Source: a virus
IMG/VR virus record: IMGVR_UViG_3300011114_000356
Location: 1-64,000 of that record
Length of the DNA stretch: 64,000 nt
Strand: one strand, 5' to 3'
Shown here piece after piece: positions 38,925 through 47,960 of the stretch. The first letter of the stretch is position 1, and every line of letters begins with the position of its first letter. The position numbers and the translations under genes are program-made. The notes beneath the pieces were generated by a model. It saw only the letters and a list, made by a program, of their open reading frames with translations. It searched no databases and was not told the DNA's origin.

Positions 38925-41143
38925 TATCGTTTACCATCTGGTTTAACATCAATACGAGGTATACCTAATTGCCAAGCTACACCAAGATCTGTAGATCTAA
39001 TTTCAAATGCCATTTGACGAGCTCTAAGTCTTGTATAAACTTGTCCTGTAAATTTAGGGATAATATATTGGGTTACTGTGGAATAGTTTTGTCCGCTAGT
39101 AACTGTATCAACATCTGAAGGTACTTGTGAGGATCCAGAGTTTTGACGACCAAATAAAGTCATTGTAACGGAAGGTGCATTAACACTTGAACCATTAAAA
39201 TTGACATCAGGCAACATACGCCATACAAAACCAAGATGCTCACCAGCTTCAATACCAAAGTCAGAGGACTGGATATACGCTTCAATCGGTTGTGGACTTG
39301 CAGTAGAAACATCATCATTACCTACCTCATGATATAAAAGTCTTCTGTTGTAATCAGCAGCTACGGGGTTAGGTTGAATACCATATTGTAACCAAGCTGT
39401 TCTTGCCATAGTACCATATGTCCATACTTTGTCTACGTAGTTATAAATGACATAACGATCTACTGTAGTACCGCCACTATTCTTACTTACATAGAACCAC
39501 CATACTTCATTGTAACCTTCGTTAGATCCAGCAAATATTTGGAAGGATTGGTCAACGTTAATATCTTCAAATATAAATTGACGTAATGAGCAAGGTAATG
39601 TTGAGACCACACCAGTGTATTGATAGAACTTGTCCTTACCCATCCAGTAGGTTACGTTATTAACTGTTACAGCTGCGTTAGGTGCAATAATAGAAATATT
39701 ATCCATCAATACTTGGAATGACCACACATAAGGATAGCCAATATACTGCATTGAATATAGACAAGAGTTAGTCCAAATAAGAATTTCTTGACGAGTGGTA
39801 AGGCCTGTTACAATGTATGATCCGTTAGCTAAAGTAAATTCACCAGATTGATTAGTAGATGATGGCACCCATTCATATGGATTTCCTTGATCAGACCATC
39901 TTACAATCATAGGATTAAATGCTGTGTTAGGTGTACCTACTTCATATGGGTTAGAACCTAAAGCCACTAAGAATTGTTCTGTAGCAGAAGTTAAAATTTG
40001 ATTAGTTGTTTTTGGTACATAAGCCCCATTAAATCCTGCTGCTGTAGACAATGTAGATAAATATGATCCACGAGCTGAAACGCCAGTTAAGTCTAGCCAA
40101 TAGAATATTGGTCCGCCACGAGGAGCAAAAGCTAGATTAGATCCATAGTTATCTTGTGACCAAAGCCTTAATTGAGATGTAATACCAGAAGTAAATCCTG
40201 TGCCCCATCCACGATTAGGTGTAACTGGGATTCTAACTACAACCGTACCACCAAGTCCAGCAGCCGTTGCATTTGCTGGATAACTAGAAGAACCAAATAC
40301 AGTAGATATCGTATATTTATTTGGGTTGACTACAGTCACTTGGAATGCTTGTTGTAATATAGTATTAAGAATACCAGATACATTGTTTTGAACTGAGCTG
40401 AAATAAATCCAATCACCCGTAGTTAATCCATGTCCTGTTTGATTAACAGCTACTGTGGTAGATAGGTTTGTAGTATCAAAAGGATTTGTAAGTGTATAAC
40501 CTGTAGTAGCTACAGCACCAGTCCATGGACCAGCACCCCAACCAGTACCAATAGTCGCAATATCATTACCAATAGGATAAGCAAATTGTAATGTAACTGT
40601 ACCACCACCTGTAGCAGTTGAAGATGCATTAGATGCAGCTTGAATAGTAAATGTGGTAGTAGAAGGAACTGTTTTAACTACATATTCACCACTAATTGTT
40701 AATCCGCCTACAGAAGATGTAGTAGTAATTGTAACGTAATCACCAATTGCTGGGTTATAGTTACCATCTGTAATGGTGACTACATTAGAACCTGAAGTAG
40801 TGGCTATAGGATTTGCTGTAAGTTGGTGAGGAGGGGCTAATGCTGTGCCATCTGTTTGAACAATAGGCGTAACATCATAGTAAATACCACCATAGAATAT
40901 GTAGTATTTTTTACTCGTTCCTAAAGATAAATAGTTAGATACACCATCGGTATCAGTCCATGTCCATAATGATCTTGCAATACCTTCAAATTGATCTGGG
41001 TCTAATTGAACCCAGCCACCAATCTTTTCAGCTTGTCCTGAACGGAAACGTACTTTATCACCGTCATAGAAACCACCTTCATTAGAATAGTCAGTTCCTT
41101 CACGGTTAATACCTGCACGATATGTTAGTTTTTGTAATGGCAT
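38924..41143 (-). CDS. Tail hub / packaged-DNA stabilisation-like protein
   Basis: 739 residues. LTYRAGINREGTDYSNEGGF followed by DKVRFRSGQAEKIGGWV is the start of a family often annotated as phage stabilisation protein or tail tubular protein (P22 gp10-like). The rest is a long repetitive beta structure, probably a propeller (for example YEVWWFYVSKN). It should form the distal part of the short tail below the adaptors. Confidence 0.65.
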   Translation of the reverse strand: MPLQKLTYRAGINREGTDYSNEGGFYDGDKVRFRSGQAEKIGGWVQLDPDQFEGIARSLWTWTDTDGVSNYLSLGTSKKYYIFYGGIYYDVTPIVQTDGTALAPPHQLTANPIATTSGSNVVTITDGNYNPAIGDYVTITTTSSVGGLTISGEYVVKTVPSTTTFTIQAASNASSTATGGGTVTLQFAYPIGNDIATIGTGWGAGPWTGAVATTGYTLTNPFDTTNLSTTVAVNQTGHGLTTGDWIYFSSVQNNVSGILNTILQQAFQVTVVNPNKYTISTVFGSSSYPANATAAGLGGTVVVRIPVTPNRGWGTGFTSGITSQLRLWSQDNYGSNLAFAPRGGPIFYWLDLTGVSARGSYLSTLSTAAGFNGAYVPKTTNQILTSATEQFLVALGSNPYEVGTPNTAFNPMIVRWSDQGNPYEWVPSSTNQSGEFTLANGSYIVTGLTTRQEILIWTNSCLYSMQYIGYPYVWSFQVLMDNISIIAPNAAVTVNNVTYWMGKDKFYQYTGVVSTLPCSLRQFIFEDINVDQSFQIFAGSNEGYNEVWWFYVSKNSGGTTVDRYVIYNYVDKVWTYGTMARTAWLQYGIQPNPVAADYNRRLLYHEVGNDDVSTASPQPIEAYIQSSDFGIEAGEHLGFVWRMLPDVNFNGSSVNAPSVTMTLFGRQNSGSSQVPSDVDTVTSGQNYSTVTQYIIPKFTGQVYTRLRARQMAFEIRSTDLGVAWQLGIPRIDVKPDGKR

Positions 41144-41145
41144 AA

Positions 41146-41592
41146 TTAACTTTCAAATAAAGCTTTTTCGTCTAGTCTGCGAATTTGTAGACCTTTCAGT
41201 ATTTTACCACCAGCACGGCAGTATTTTATTAACGATTCCATAGCCGCCTTTTTATCACCTCGTAATAATGCTTGACGTATGGTGCTACGTTGGAATGAGC
41301 CAAGCCCAAGGTTAAAAGCAAAACTAACAAGAGCATCAAACTCATGTTGTCTAAGAAGCACGTTAGGTAACATCTTAAGTATTCCATGTTCAAATCGTTT
41401 GAGATCTCGTTTAAGAATTCCATCTATTTCTTCCTTTGAAAAAGTTCTATTCCAAGATTCAGGCAGTGATTTACCATCACCAATAAGATGACCCACGCCC
41501 ACAGTCCAAAGCCCAGCAGCACAACGATAGGGCCGATTACGAATGCCTTCATGATGTTTAATAAGTCTAATGCCACGTTCTGAAACATTCAC
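41146..41592 (-). CDS. GH24 lysozyme (endolysin)
   Basis: 148 residues. HHEGIRNRPYRCAAGLWTVG gives the phage-lysozyme signature with catalytic E15, C24 at the usual Asp/Cys position and T30, followed by VGVGH. FNLGLGSFQRSTIRQALLRG is the conserved core helix. No signal peptide, so release depends on the adjacent holin. This is the likely main endolysin. Confidence 0.88.
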   Translation of the reverse strand: MNVSERGIRLIKHHEGIRNRPYRCAAGLWTVGVGHLIGDGKSLPESWNRTFSKEEIDGILKRDLKRFEHGILKMLPNVLLRQHEFDALVSFAFNLGLGSFQRSTIRQALLRGDKKAAMESLIKYCRAGGKILKGLQIRRLDEKALFES

Positions 41593-42078
41593 TTATTTCT
41601 TTTCCCAAGTGCGAGATCCAAAATAAAAACCAATAATACTTGCAGTAATAGCCATTTCTTCTGAACCAAATACTTCTCTTGATGCTATTACAAAGTCTAC
41701 GCCTGACCACATAGCCCAGGCTAATGAGATAAGGTTGATAAGGACTAACTCACCTACAAAGATAAATGCTACCACAGGTCTTACCATAGCATTCCAATTT
41801 TTAACTAAGGGACTTGCGCCATCTACAAGTTTTTTGTCGTGATCATATAAAGCTACACGCTCTTCTGCGTATGTTTGTGCTTCTATTTGATCTAACTTAA
41901 TTGCTTCAATTTTTTCTTGAGATACGAAACCAGCTTTTGCAAGTTCAAGTTCACGTTCTGTTTGAAGTTTAGCCATTTCTCTTTCATGCTTTTGATCTCC
42001 TTTTTGTTGAAAAAATGATAGTAGGCTAGGTAAGCCTGATGTAGCAAAACCTAATATGCCAGATAATATACTTAACAT
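41593..42078 (-). CDS. Holin, three-transmembrane family
   Basis: 161 residues: hydrophobic segment at about 2-24, a charged amphipathic middle (EREMAKLQTERELELAKAGF), then hydrophobic segments at about 98-125 (VRPVVAFIFVGELVLINLIS) and 142-156 (ITASIIGFYFG). This matches the GTA/phage 3TM holin family. It lies one base before the lysozyme gene. Confidence 0.75.
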   Translation of the reverse strand: MLSILSGILGFATSGLPSLLSFFQQKGDQKHEREMAKLQTERELELAKAGFVSQEKIEAIKLDQIEAQTYAEERVALYDHDKKLVDGASPLVKNWNAMVRPVVAFIFVGELVLINLISLAWAMWSGVDFVIASREVFGSEEMAITASIIGFYFGSRTWEKK

Positions 42079-42350
42079 TATTTGCCTTTCCTTTGCATAT
42101 CGTGTTCTTCTAAAATACGAATCCGTACATTGAGTTCTGAGATCTGTGCTCTTAATTCTTCTTTTAATTTACCTCTTTGCTCGGCTGATATGGGACTATC
42201 TGTAGGCACGCCTTGTTCTGTAATAAGAATAGGCATCTTAGCTTTAATATCAATCAAATCATTTTGCATACTTGTTACAGATGAAATCATCCAAGCAATC
42301 GCTGAGACAATTACTGGGAACAACATAGATGTAATTTTTTCCATATTCAT
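42078..42350 (-). CDS. Membrane-anchored coiled-coil protein, possible spanin
   Basis: 90 residues: one N-terminal transmembrane segment (ITSMLFPVIVSAIAWMISSV), then a charged helical domain (RGKLKEELRAQISELNVRIR). This layout resembles an inner-membrane spanin (Rz) or an accessory holin protein. No separate outer-membrane lipoprotein gene is visible nearby. Start overlaps the holin by one base; GGAG precedes it. Confidence 0.5.
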   Translation of the reverse strand: MNMEKITSMLFPVIVSAIAWMISSVTSMQNDLIDIKAKMPILITEQGVPTDSPISAEQRGKLKEELRAQISELNVRIRILEEHDMQRKGK

Positions 42351-42351
42351 A

Positions 42352-42420
42352 TTAAACTCCTAAATGATGCACATACCATAAAAGACAAAGTGTAATTAAA
42401 ACACCAATTAAAATCTTCAT
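42352..42420 (-). CDS. 22-residue membrane peptide
   Basis: MKILIGVLITLCLLWYVHHLGV: a very short hydrophobic peptide ending just before the spanin-like gene, whose ribosome-binding site lies inside its end. Its own ribosome-binding site is weak (TTGGTAAC). It might be a holin accessory, or a non-functional ORF. Confidence 0.3.
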   Translation of the reverse strand: MKILIGVLITLCLLWYVHHLGV

Positions 42421-42424
42421 ATTG

Positions 42425-44335
42425 TTACCAATTTAATGTTATAAAACCAGGTGAGCCTGAACCACCACTAGAGTTATTACCGCCACCACCGCCACCAGCA
42501 CCGTAACCAGACGCACTACCTCCATTACCTGAAGAAGTGCCTACGCCTCCAGTACCAAATGGTGAATTAGCTCCGTATCCATTACCGCCTCCGCATATAC
42601 CGTTACCACCTTTTGTACCATTAACGCCACCTGCACCAGTAGCTACACCAGCATCACCACCTTGACAAGCAGTAGGAGCAGATCTATCTGGGGCATTACC
42701 ACCAGCACCAGCAATTCTAGTACCAAATGTAGTATTAGTATTTGCTCCGCCTACTGAGTATGCAATAGATGATCCTGGAGTGACTGCAACAGTTACGTTA
42801 TTAAAATATGCAGCTGAACCACCGCCAGGTGAAGGCCAGCCTTGAGGTGTTGAATAGTTACCTACACCATTACCACCGCCACCAATCATTGTTAATGAAA
42901 CTGATGTTACACCTGCTGGAACAGTCCATGTGCCAGAAGAACCAGCGTTAAATGTTACTGTGTTACTAGCTACTGGTGTTATTACTATATATCCAGCGCC
43001 TCCGCTACCGCCTGGGTGACCACAGCAAGATCCATTTTGTGCACCTCCGCCTCCGCCTCCAGATCCATTAAATCCATTAGAACCAGCACCACTTCCACAG
43101 CCACCGCCTACTCCACCACTACCGCCAGCACTATAAGAAGAGGCTCCGCCATTACCTCCGCTTCCTAAACCTTGAGTACTATTACCATTCGAGCCTGAAT
43201 TGCCACCAGCGCCACCTGTGCCTCCAGTACCGCCAGGAGATGTACCACCACTACCGCCAGCTGCTGATACTAAAGTTGTTGCACCTCTATTTATAGATGA
43301 TGTACCTCCAGATCCGCCAGAAGCTCCGCTTGGTCCACAACCGCCACTACCACCAGAACCTGCAGCACCTACTGTAAGAGCTAATGATTCGCTTGGAGTA
43401 ACTGGTAAAGTCGTTGTAGAATAATATCCTGAACCCCCGCCTCCACCTGACCAACCATAATGTACATATCCTCCATCGTTACCTGCAGCGCCACCGCCTC
43501 CACCGCCTGTAACAGCTACATTTAATGATGTAACACCACTAGGAACAACATATGTGTATGAACCTGCACTGTTATAAACAGATACATTAGCACCAAGTGG
43601 AGTAATAGATACAAATCCTGAACCTCCGTTACCTGCATAAGATCCGTGATTAGATCCTTTTGTATAGTTTGTATTAGATCCAGTAGCTCCAGCACCCACA
43701 GTAACAGTAATTGTTTGACCAGGTGTGACTGCAAATACAGCAATACCTGTGCCGCCACCTGAACCACCATAGTTTTGAGGCCCGTCAAATTGAAATCCAG
43801 CTCCACCGCCTGCACCAGAAGGAGCGTCAGATGGCTTAGAAAAGTCTCCACCTTGTGAAGTGCCAGATCCATAATATGAACTGCCACCAGTACCGCCTGA
43901 TTTGCTTCCACCTGTTTGGTTTAATGTGGTTGAAGATGCACCTGATATAGTGACTGTACCACCAGTGCCTCCAGATGAGCCACCGCCACCACCATTTGCT
44001 GTGATTGAAAAACCACTTCCAGTCACTGTAGTATTACCACCAGCAGCGCCAGCAACTTGAGTCCAAGATCCTGCATTAAAATATGATGTTTGACCCGCTC
44101 CACCGCCACCTGTAGCAGCTATACTAATAGAGGTGATTGTAGCAGGCACTGTGTATGTATATGTGCCTGAAGAGCTATATGTAGTTGGTCCCACTGTATC
44201 TGGATAAAATTGTTTGCCTACACCGCTTTGTGTGACTAGACCTACAGTAACACTTTTCCATGAACCTGATTGTTTAACATATAGTTGCTGAACTTGTTTC
44301 CAAGTTCCAGATTGTTTTACATAAAGTTTTGGCAT
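42425..44335 (-). CDS. Gly-rich tail fibre/adhesin-like protein
   Basis: 636 residues. The N-terminus has a repeat LYVKQSGTWKQV / LYVKQSGSWKSV. The body holds four copies of a beta module (TYTVPATITSISIAATGGGG, TYVVPSGVTSLNVAVTGGGG, TWTVPAGVTSVSLTMIGGGG and similar), each followed by long poly-Gly/Ser segments. Such Gly-rich modules form polyglycine sandwiches at the tips of tail fibres. Likely a receptor-binding protein. Confidence 0.6.
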   Translation of the reverse strand: MPKLYVKQSGTWKQVQQLYVKQSGSWKSVTVGLVTQSGVGKQFYPDTVGPTTYSSSGTYTYTVPATITSISIAATGGGGAGQTSYFNAGSWTQVAGAAGGNTTVTGSGFSITANGGGGGSSGGTGGTVTISGASSTTLNQTGGSKSGGTGGSSYYGSGTSQGGDFSKPSDAPSGAGGGAGFQFDGPQNYGGSGGGTGIAVFAVTPGQTITVTVGAGATGSNTNYTKGSNHGSYAGNGGSGFVSITPLGANVSVYNSAGSYTYVVPSGVTSLNVAVTGGGGGGAAGNDGGYVHYGWSGGGGGSGYYSTTTLPVTPSESLALTVGAAGSGGSGGCGPSGASGGSGGTSSINRGATTLVSAAGGSGGTSPGGTGGTGGAGGNSGSNGNSTQGLGSGGNGGASSYSAGGSGGVGGGCGSGAGSNGFNGSGGGGGGAQNGSCCGHPGGSGGAGYIVITPVASNTVTFNAGSSGTWTVPAGVTSVSLTMIGGGGNGVGNYSTPQGWPSPGGGSAAYFNNVTVAVTPGSSIAYSVGGANTNTTFGTRIAGAGGNAPDRSAPTACQGGDAGVATGAGGVNGTKGGNGICGGGNGYGANSPFGTGGVGTSSGNGGSASGYGAGGGGGGNNSSGGSGSPGFITLNW

Positions 44336-44336
44336 A

Positions 44337-44570
44337 TTACCACTTATCTATAGGGCAGTTTGTGTGAGTTAGTTTTGTTTTTAATTTAATAATACAATTG
44401 CATACATTGCATTTTTCAACACCTAAAGTTTCAACTTTTTCTGGGCATTGATTACAAATAGAAATTCTGTGTTCTGCTATTTGATTTGAAACTGTAAATC
44501 CTTCTGGAGCTTCACCTAAGTATTTTGCTATTTCAAATTCTGTTGCATCTGATGAATTAATGTTTGACAT
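44337..44570 (-). CDS. Small zinc-ribbon-like protein
   Basis: 77 residues from the ATG at 44570 (the upstream frame overlaps the previous gene). ICNQCPEK, KCNVCNC and NCPIDKW contain six Cys that could make a zinc ribbon. Similar small proteins are found in phages near tail genes. Function unknown. Confidence 0.5.
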   Translation of the reverse strand: MSNINSSDATEFEIAKYLGEAPEGFTVSNQIAEHRISICNQCPEKVETLGVEKCNVCNCIIKLKTKLTHTNCPIDKW

Positions 44571-44572
44571 AA

Positions 44573-45613
44573 TTAGCTTACCTGATACCAAATATCTCCG
44601 TCTGAACCGCCAGTTGGAGTACTTGTTGAAATTGTTTTGGTGCCTGTACCATTAGTTCCTAAAGTAAGACCACCTACAGTACTTGATGTAATCGTTGCTC
44701 CTGAAATAGCCACACCTGCAATAGTGCCACCAGTAATTGCTACGGCACTAGCATTTTGATTTGCCATGGTACCTAATACGCCTACAGTGGATTGTACAAA
44801 GGCTGTCGTTGCAATATTTACTGAGTTATCACCAGTTGATGGTGTTGTAGCAACAGCACTTGCTGCACCTGTAATAGTTGTACCAGGAGTGACTAATTGT
44901 GACGCACTGACTGTGTATGTACCTGCACCACCAGAACCTGTTCCAAATCCTGAAACAAACGTTCCAGCTGTAACACCCGTACCAGAAATTCTTTGACCAA
45001 TAAATATTGTACCACTAGCAACTGATGTTACATTAAGGATAGTTCCTGCTGCACCAGAACCGTTACTAATTCCTCCAGTAAATGACGCTGCAATATAAGC
45101 ACCTAATACACCTGCAGCTAAAAAGTTACCTGAGCTTGTTTGATTACCAGTCACAGATAAATTACCATTTACTGTAAAGTTACCAGCAGATCCTGTTTGT
45201 GCAGAATAGAATCCAGTACCAGTACCAGATTGGTTAGTTGCATCACAATATACTTGAGCGGTTACTCCTGAAGGAATAGAAACAGAAACAGAACCACCAG
45301 AGGCTGACATGGTAATTGTTTGGCCAGTTGCATTTCTTATAATATAAAATTTATTTTGTAGTGGTGCAGTAATGGTTACTGTAGATGCTGGAGTGCCTAT
45401 AAATAACAATACAGCATTTCTAGATTCGTCTGTAGTACCATTAAAAGTAGTTAGCGTGTAAGTTGTAAGACCAGTAAGATCAATACCATCTACACCTGTA
45501 ATAGCTTGTTCTACTAAGTTTAAGTTATTGTTGGTAGTGGATCCCCAGGTACCAGCCTGTTCACCATCTCCAATGAGAGTAAATTTTAAAGAGCTTGAAT
45601 AGGTTGATGCCAT
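44573..45613 (-). CDS. Tail fibre-type protein
   Basis: 346 residues. The N-terminus ([20 protein letters not shown] then [18 protein letters not shown]) is a common phage fibre-attachment start; the rest is Thr/Ser/Gly/Val-rich beta structure with repeated TITGA/TSVASGT pieces. Probably a side fibre or fibre-base protein. Confidence 0.6.
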   Translation of the reverse strand: MASTYSSSLKFTLIGDGEQAGTWGSTTNNNLNLVEQAITGVDGIDLTGLTTYTLTTFNGTTDESRNAVLLFIGTPASTVTITAPLQNKFYIIRNATGQTITMSASGGSVSVSIPSGVTAQVYCDATNQSGTGTGFYSAQTGSAGNFTVNGNLSVTGNQTSSGNFLAAGVLGAYIAASFTGGISNGSGAAGTILNVTSVASGTIFIGQRISGTGVTAGTFVSGFGTGSGGAGTYTVSASQLVTPGTTITGAASAVATTPSTGDNSVNIATTAFVQSTVGVLGTMANQNASAVAITGGTIAGVAISGATITSSTVGGLTLGTNGTGTKTISTSTPTGGSDGDIWYQVS

Positions 45614-45622
45614 AATATGTCC

Positions 45623-46522
45623 TTATTGATTATTATCTATTACAACCCATGAGTTAGGTTGAGTATTATTTATTTCAGCCCAAGATACTGAATTATCGTT
45701 GTTTATAGCTGCCCAAGTAATAGCTTGGTCATCGTTTATTTTAAACCATCCACGAGGGAATTGGGAGTCTAGCATTGCAAATGTTTCTACTATAGAAGTC
45801 TGGAATTGAGCTGTTACAGCAGCTGAATCAGCCATATTCACATTTTCTGTCAATGACGCTAAAAAGTTAGTTATTACTGTATTTGCATCTGCAGTACTAA
45901 AGTTTTCTACAATACTAAATGTAAAGACAGAGATAATAGTCTCTATGTCTGCCATAGTTATATCTTCTGTATCACTGACTACAAAGTTAGCTAAAATGCT
46001 TGCCGCATCAGCCATAGCCATATTTTCTGTAACAGATGACTGGAATTGAGCTGTTATAGTAGATGTGTCTGCAAGATCACTGTTTTCATTCAAACTAACT
46101 AAAAACTGTGCAGCGATAGAAACAATATCGTTCATCGTAAATGGCTCAACACGATCTTCTAATGCTGCAAAGTACTGAGTTGAAGTATCTTCTATACTGC
46201 TATCTTCTGTTGTACTTACTGCAAACTGTGCTGATATATCTTCTGTATCGCCCATAAGCACATCTTCTGTAATGCTTGATGCAAACTGAGCTGTAACAGT
46301 ATTAGCATCATTCATTGCTACAAACTCATTAATAAGTCCAAAGAAATCACCTGTTGTTGCATCAATATTATCCATCACAACATTTTCTGTCATTGACTCA
46401 TTAAAGGCAAAGATCTGGCTACTTGTATCAGCCATGTTAATATTCTCTGTCAAAGACAAAGAAAATGCATTACCAGCTAAGGAAGCAAAAGTTGGTTGAG
46501 CAAAGGCAGCGTATCCAAACAT
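45623..46522 (-). CDS. Repeat protein of the tail-fibre cassette
   Basis: 299 residues. From about residue 17 to 255 it consists of about 11 copies of a roughly 20-residue repeat with consensus FxxSxTENxxMADTxTITAQ (for example FQSSVTENMAMADAASILAN and FLASLTENVNMADSAAVTAQ), one copy being expanded. The C-terminus has three short WxxINN repeats. It probably forms an elongated beta-stack; ligand unknown. Confidence 0.6.
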   Translation of the reverse strand: MFGYAAFAQPTFASLAGNAFSLSLTENINMADTSSQIFAFNESMTENVVMDNIDATTGDFFGLINEFVAMNDANTVTAQFASSITEDVLMGDTEDISAQFAVSTTEDSSIEDTSTQYFAALEDRVEPFTMNDIVSIAAQFLVSLNENSDLADTSTITAQFQSSVTENMAMADAASILANFVVSDTEDITMADIETIISVFTFSIVENFSTADANTVITNFLASLTENVNMADSAAVTAQFQTSIVETFAMLDSQFPRGWFKINDDQAITWAAINNDNSVSWAEINNTQPNSWVVIDNNQ

Positions 46523-46668
46523 TATTCGTCCGCAGGTAAGGGCTCGTTACCCTCTTCAAGCCATTTTAGGTAGGCTTGGTAGTCTGTGTTAGCTGGGTCA
46601 AATGGGATAAATAAACTCTCATCTTTAAGTACCATATTGGGATTTCTTGTTAATTTATATGTTGTCAT
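46522..46668 (-). CDS. Small fibre-associated protein (LPADE type)
   Basis: 48 residues: FIPFDPANTDYQAYLKWLEE ending GNEPLPADE. Short proteins with this ending accompany phage fibre genes and are often called tail fibre assembly-like. It overlaps the repeat-protein gene by one base. Confidence 0.5.
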   Translation of the reverse strand: MTTYKLTRNPNMVLKDESLFIPFDPANTDYQAYLKWLEEGNEPLPADE

Positions 46669-46669
46669 T

Positions 46670-47797
46670 TTATAACTCCGCACTTGCAGTTATTGCACAT
46701 TCAGCTCTAATAGTTACTCCAGCTGCATCACAAGAAATATACACTTGCTTATCACTAGCTGATAATACATATCCAGCTACGTTTGTTGATGCATTTACAT
46801 TTCTAATGCATGTCGATGCAGTTGATGAACCAGTAATATTATTATAAATAGTAACAGCAGCATTTGTTCTCATAGTCACTGGAAATGAAAATGGTCCCAT
46901 AATAGTATATCCAAAAGATGTTGCTCCGTAATTTACACCTTCAAGTGTACCAGCTCCAGATGCACCAATATTAGTTCCAGCTACAGTTCCATAAGGATAA
47001 GATTGTATATAGTAACGTTGGCAGTTAGTTAGCTCTTGGTTAAATAGTCTTCGTTCAAACGGTGTTGCTGATGTGCCTATTTCTAGTTGGACACCTGTGA
47101 GGTAGAAGGTAGCTCCGTTAGTGCCTACGACTGATACTGAGCCAGTAGGTTGAGTATAATTTGCACCAGCCCATGTATTAGCTGTTCCTGATTTTGTTGA
47201 ACCAGCACCTAAACTAAATAAAACCAATATACCTGCACTAGAATTTGTGAACCAAGTTCCAGATGTATCTCCAGGAATAGTTACTGATATGGTAGTCCAT
47301 GTATTAGCACTAGAAATTGTATAGCTAAATGGGTAACTTCTTGAAGAATTATAATTTGCTATTTGACCACCAAATGTTCCAGTCAATGAACTATAAACTA
47401 AAAAACTTAATGTAACAGTTTTAGCGTTAGCAGTCCCCCAACCTAAATCTGCAACATTAAATCCCTCAATATATTGAGCAATATTAAACTCATCATTTGA
47501 TAAAACAGTATAAGCAGATGATGATGTAGCTTTTATTGCATGGGTATATCCTGTAGGGACAACGCTTGTTTGTTGTTGAAGCGTAAATTTACTTGAAAAA
47601 TTTCCATAAATGTACCATCTATCTACAGTATACAAAACAGAATTAATATTTGTAACACTAGCACCAGCATTCCTTTGGTCTATCCTCATGTCACCATTTA
47701 TAATACGGTTCTTTAGCACATAAGGTGACGCTGCAGCTCCTTGTAGAGATGAGTCGTTAAAGGTAACTCCCGTTGTGCCGTCTACGATAAGGCTCAT
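46670..47797 (-). CDS. Tail fibre protein with carbohydrate-binding-like domain
   Basis: 375 residues. LKNRIINGDMRIDQRNAGAS, AQYIEGFNVADLGWG, TLSFLVYSSLTGTFGG and YLTGVQLEIGTSATPFERR define a beta-sandwich module found in phage fibres. It is a paralogue of the 398-residue gene at 47961-49157. Confidence 0.6.
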   Translation of the reverse strand: MSLIVDGTTGVTFNDSSLQGAAASPYVLKNRIINGDMRIDQRNAGASVTNINSVLYTVDRWYIYGNFSSKFTLQQQTSVVPTGYTHAIKATSSSAYTVLSNDEFNIAQYIEGFNVADLGWGTANAKTVTLSFLVYSSLTGTFGGQIANYNSSRSYPFSYTISSANTWTTISVTIPGDTSGTWFTNSSAGILVLFSLGAGSTKSGTANTWAGANYTQPTGSVSVVGTNGATFYLTGVQLEIGTSATPFERRLFNQELTNCQRYYIQSYPYGTVAGTNIGASGAGTLEGVNYGATSFGYTIMGPFSFPVTMRTNAAVTIYNNITGSSTASTCIRNVNASTNVAGYVLSASDKQVYISCDAAGVTIRAECAITASAEL

Positions 47798-47958
47798 GCT
47801 ATCTCCTCTGCTGGAAGTGGAGTATTACCTTCGGCTAACCATTTTTTGTAAGCGATGTAGTCGGTATTGTCATCTACAAAAGGTATGCAAGCATTGTCTG
47901 AAGTTCTTATAATTGCTTCGGTTACTAATTTACCCATTGACATATATTGTTTATACAT
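47794..47958 (-). CDS. Small fibre-associated protein (LPAEE type)
   Basis: 54 residues, containing DNTDYIAYKKWLAEGNTPLP and ending AEEIA. Same type as the 48-residue protein at 46522-46668 and likewise paired with a fibre gene; its stop overlaps the next start. Confidence 0.5.
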   Translation of the reverse strand: MYKQYMSMGKLVTEAIIRTSDNACIPFVDDNTDYIAYKKWLAEGNTPLPAEEIA

Positions 47959-47960
47959 AA

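Noticed and set aside
43200-43424. Pro-rich plus-strand ORF opposite the Gly-rich fibre
   Set aside because: It is the mirror of Gly codons (GGN read as NCC) on the coding strand; no start signal. The similar ORF at 50847-51224 is rejected for the same reason.
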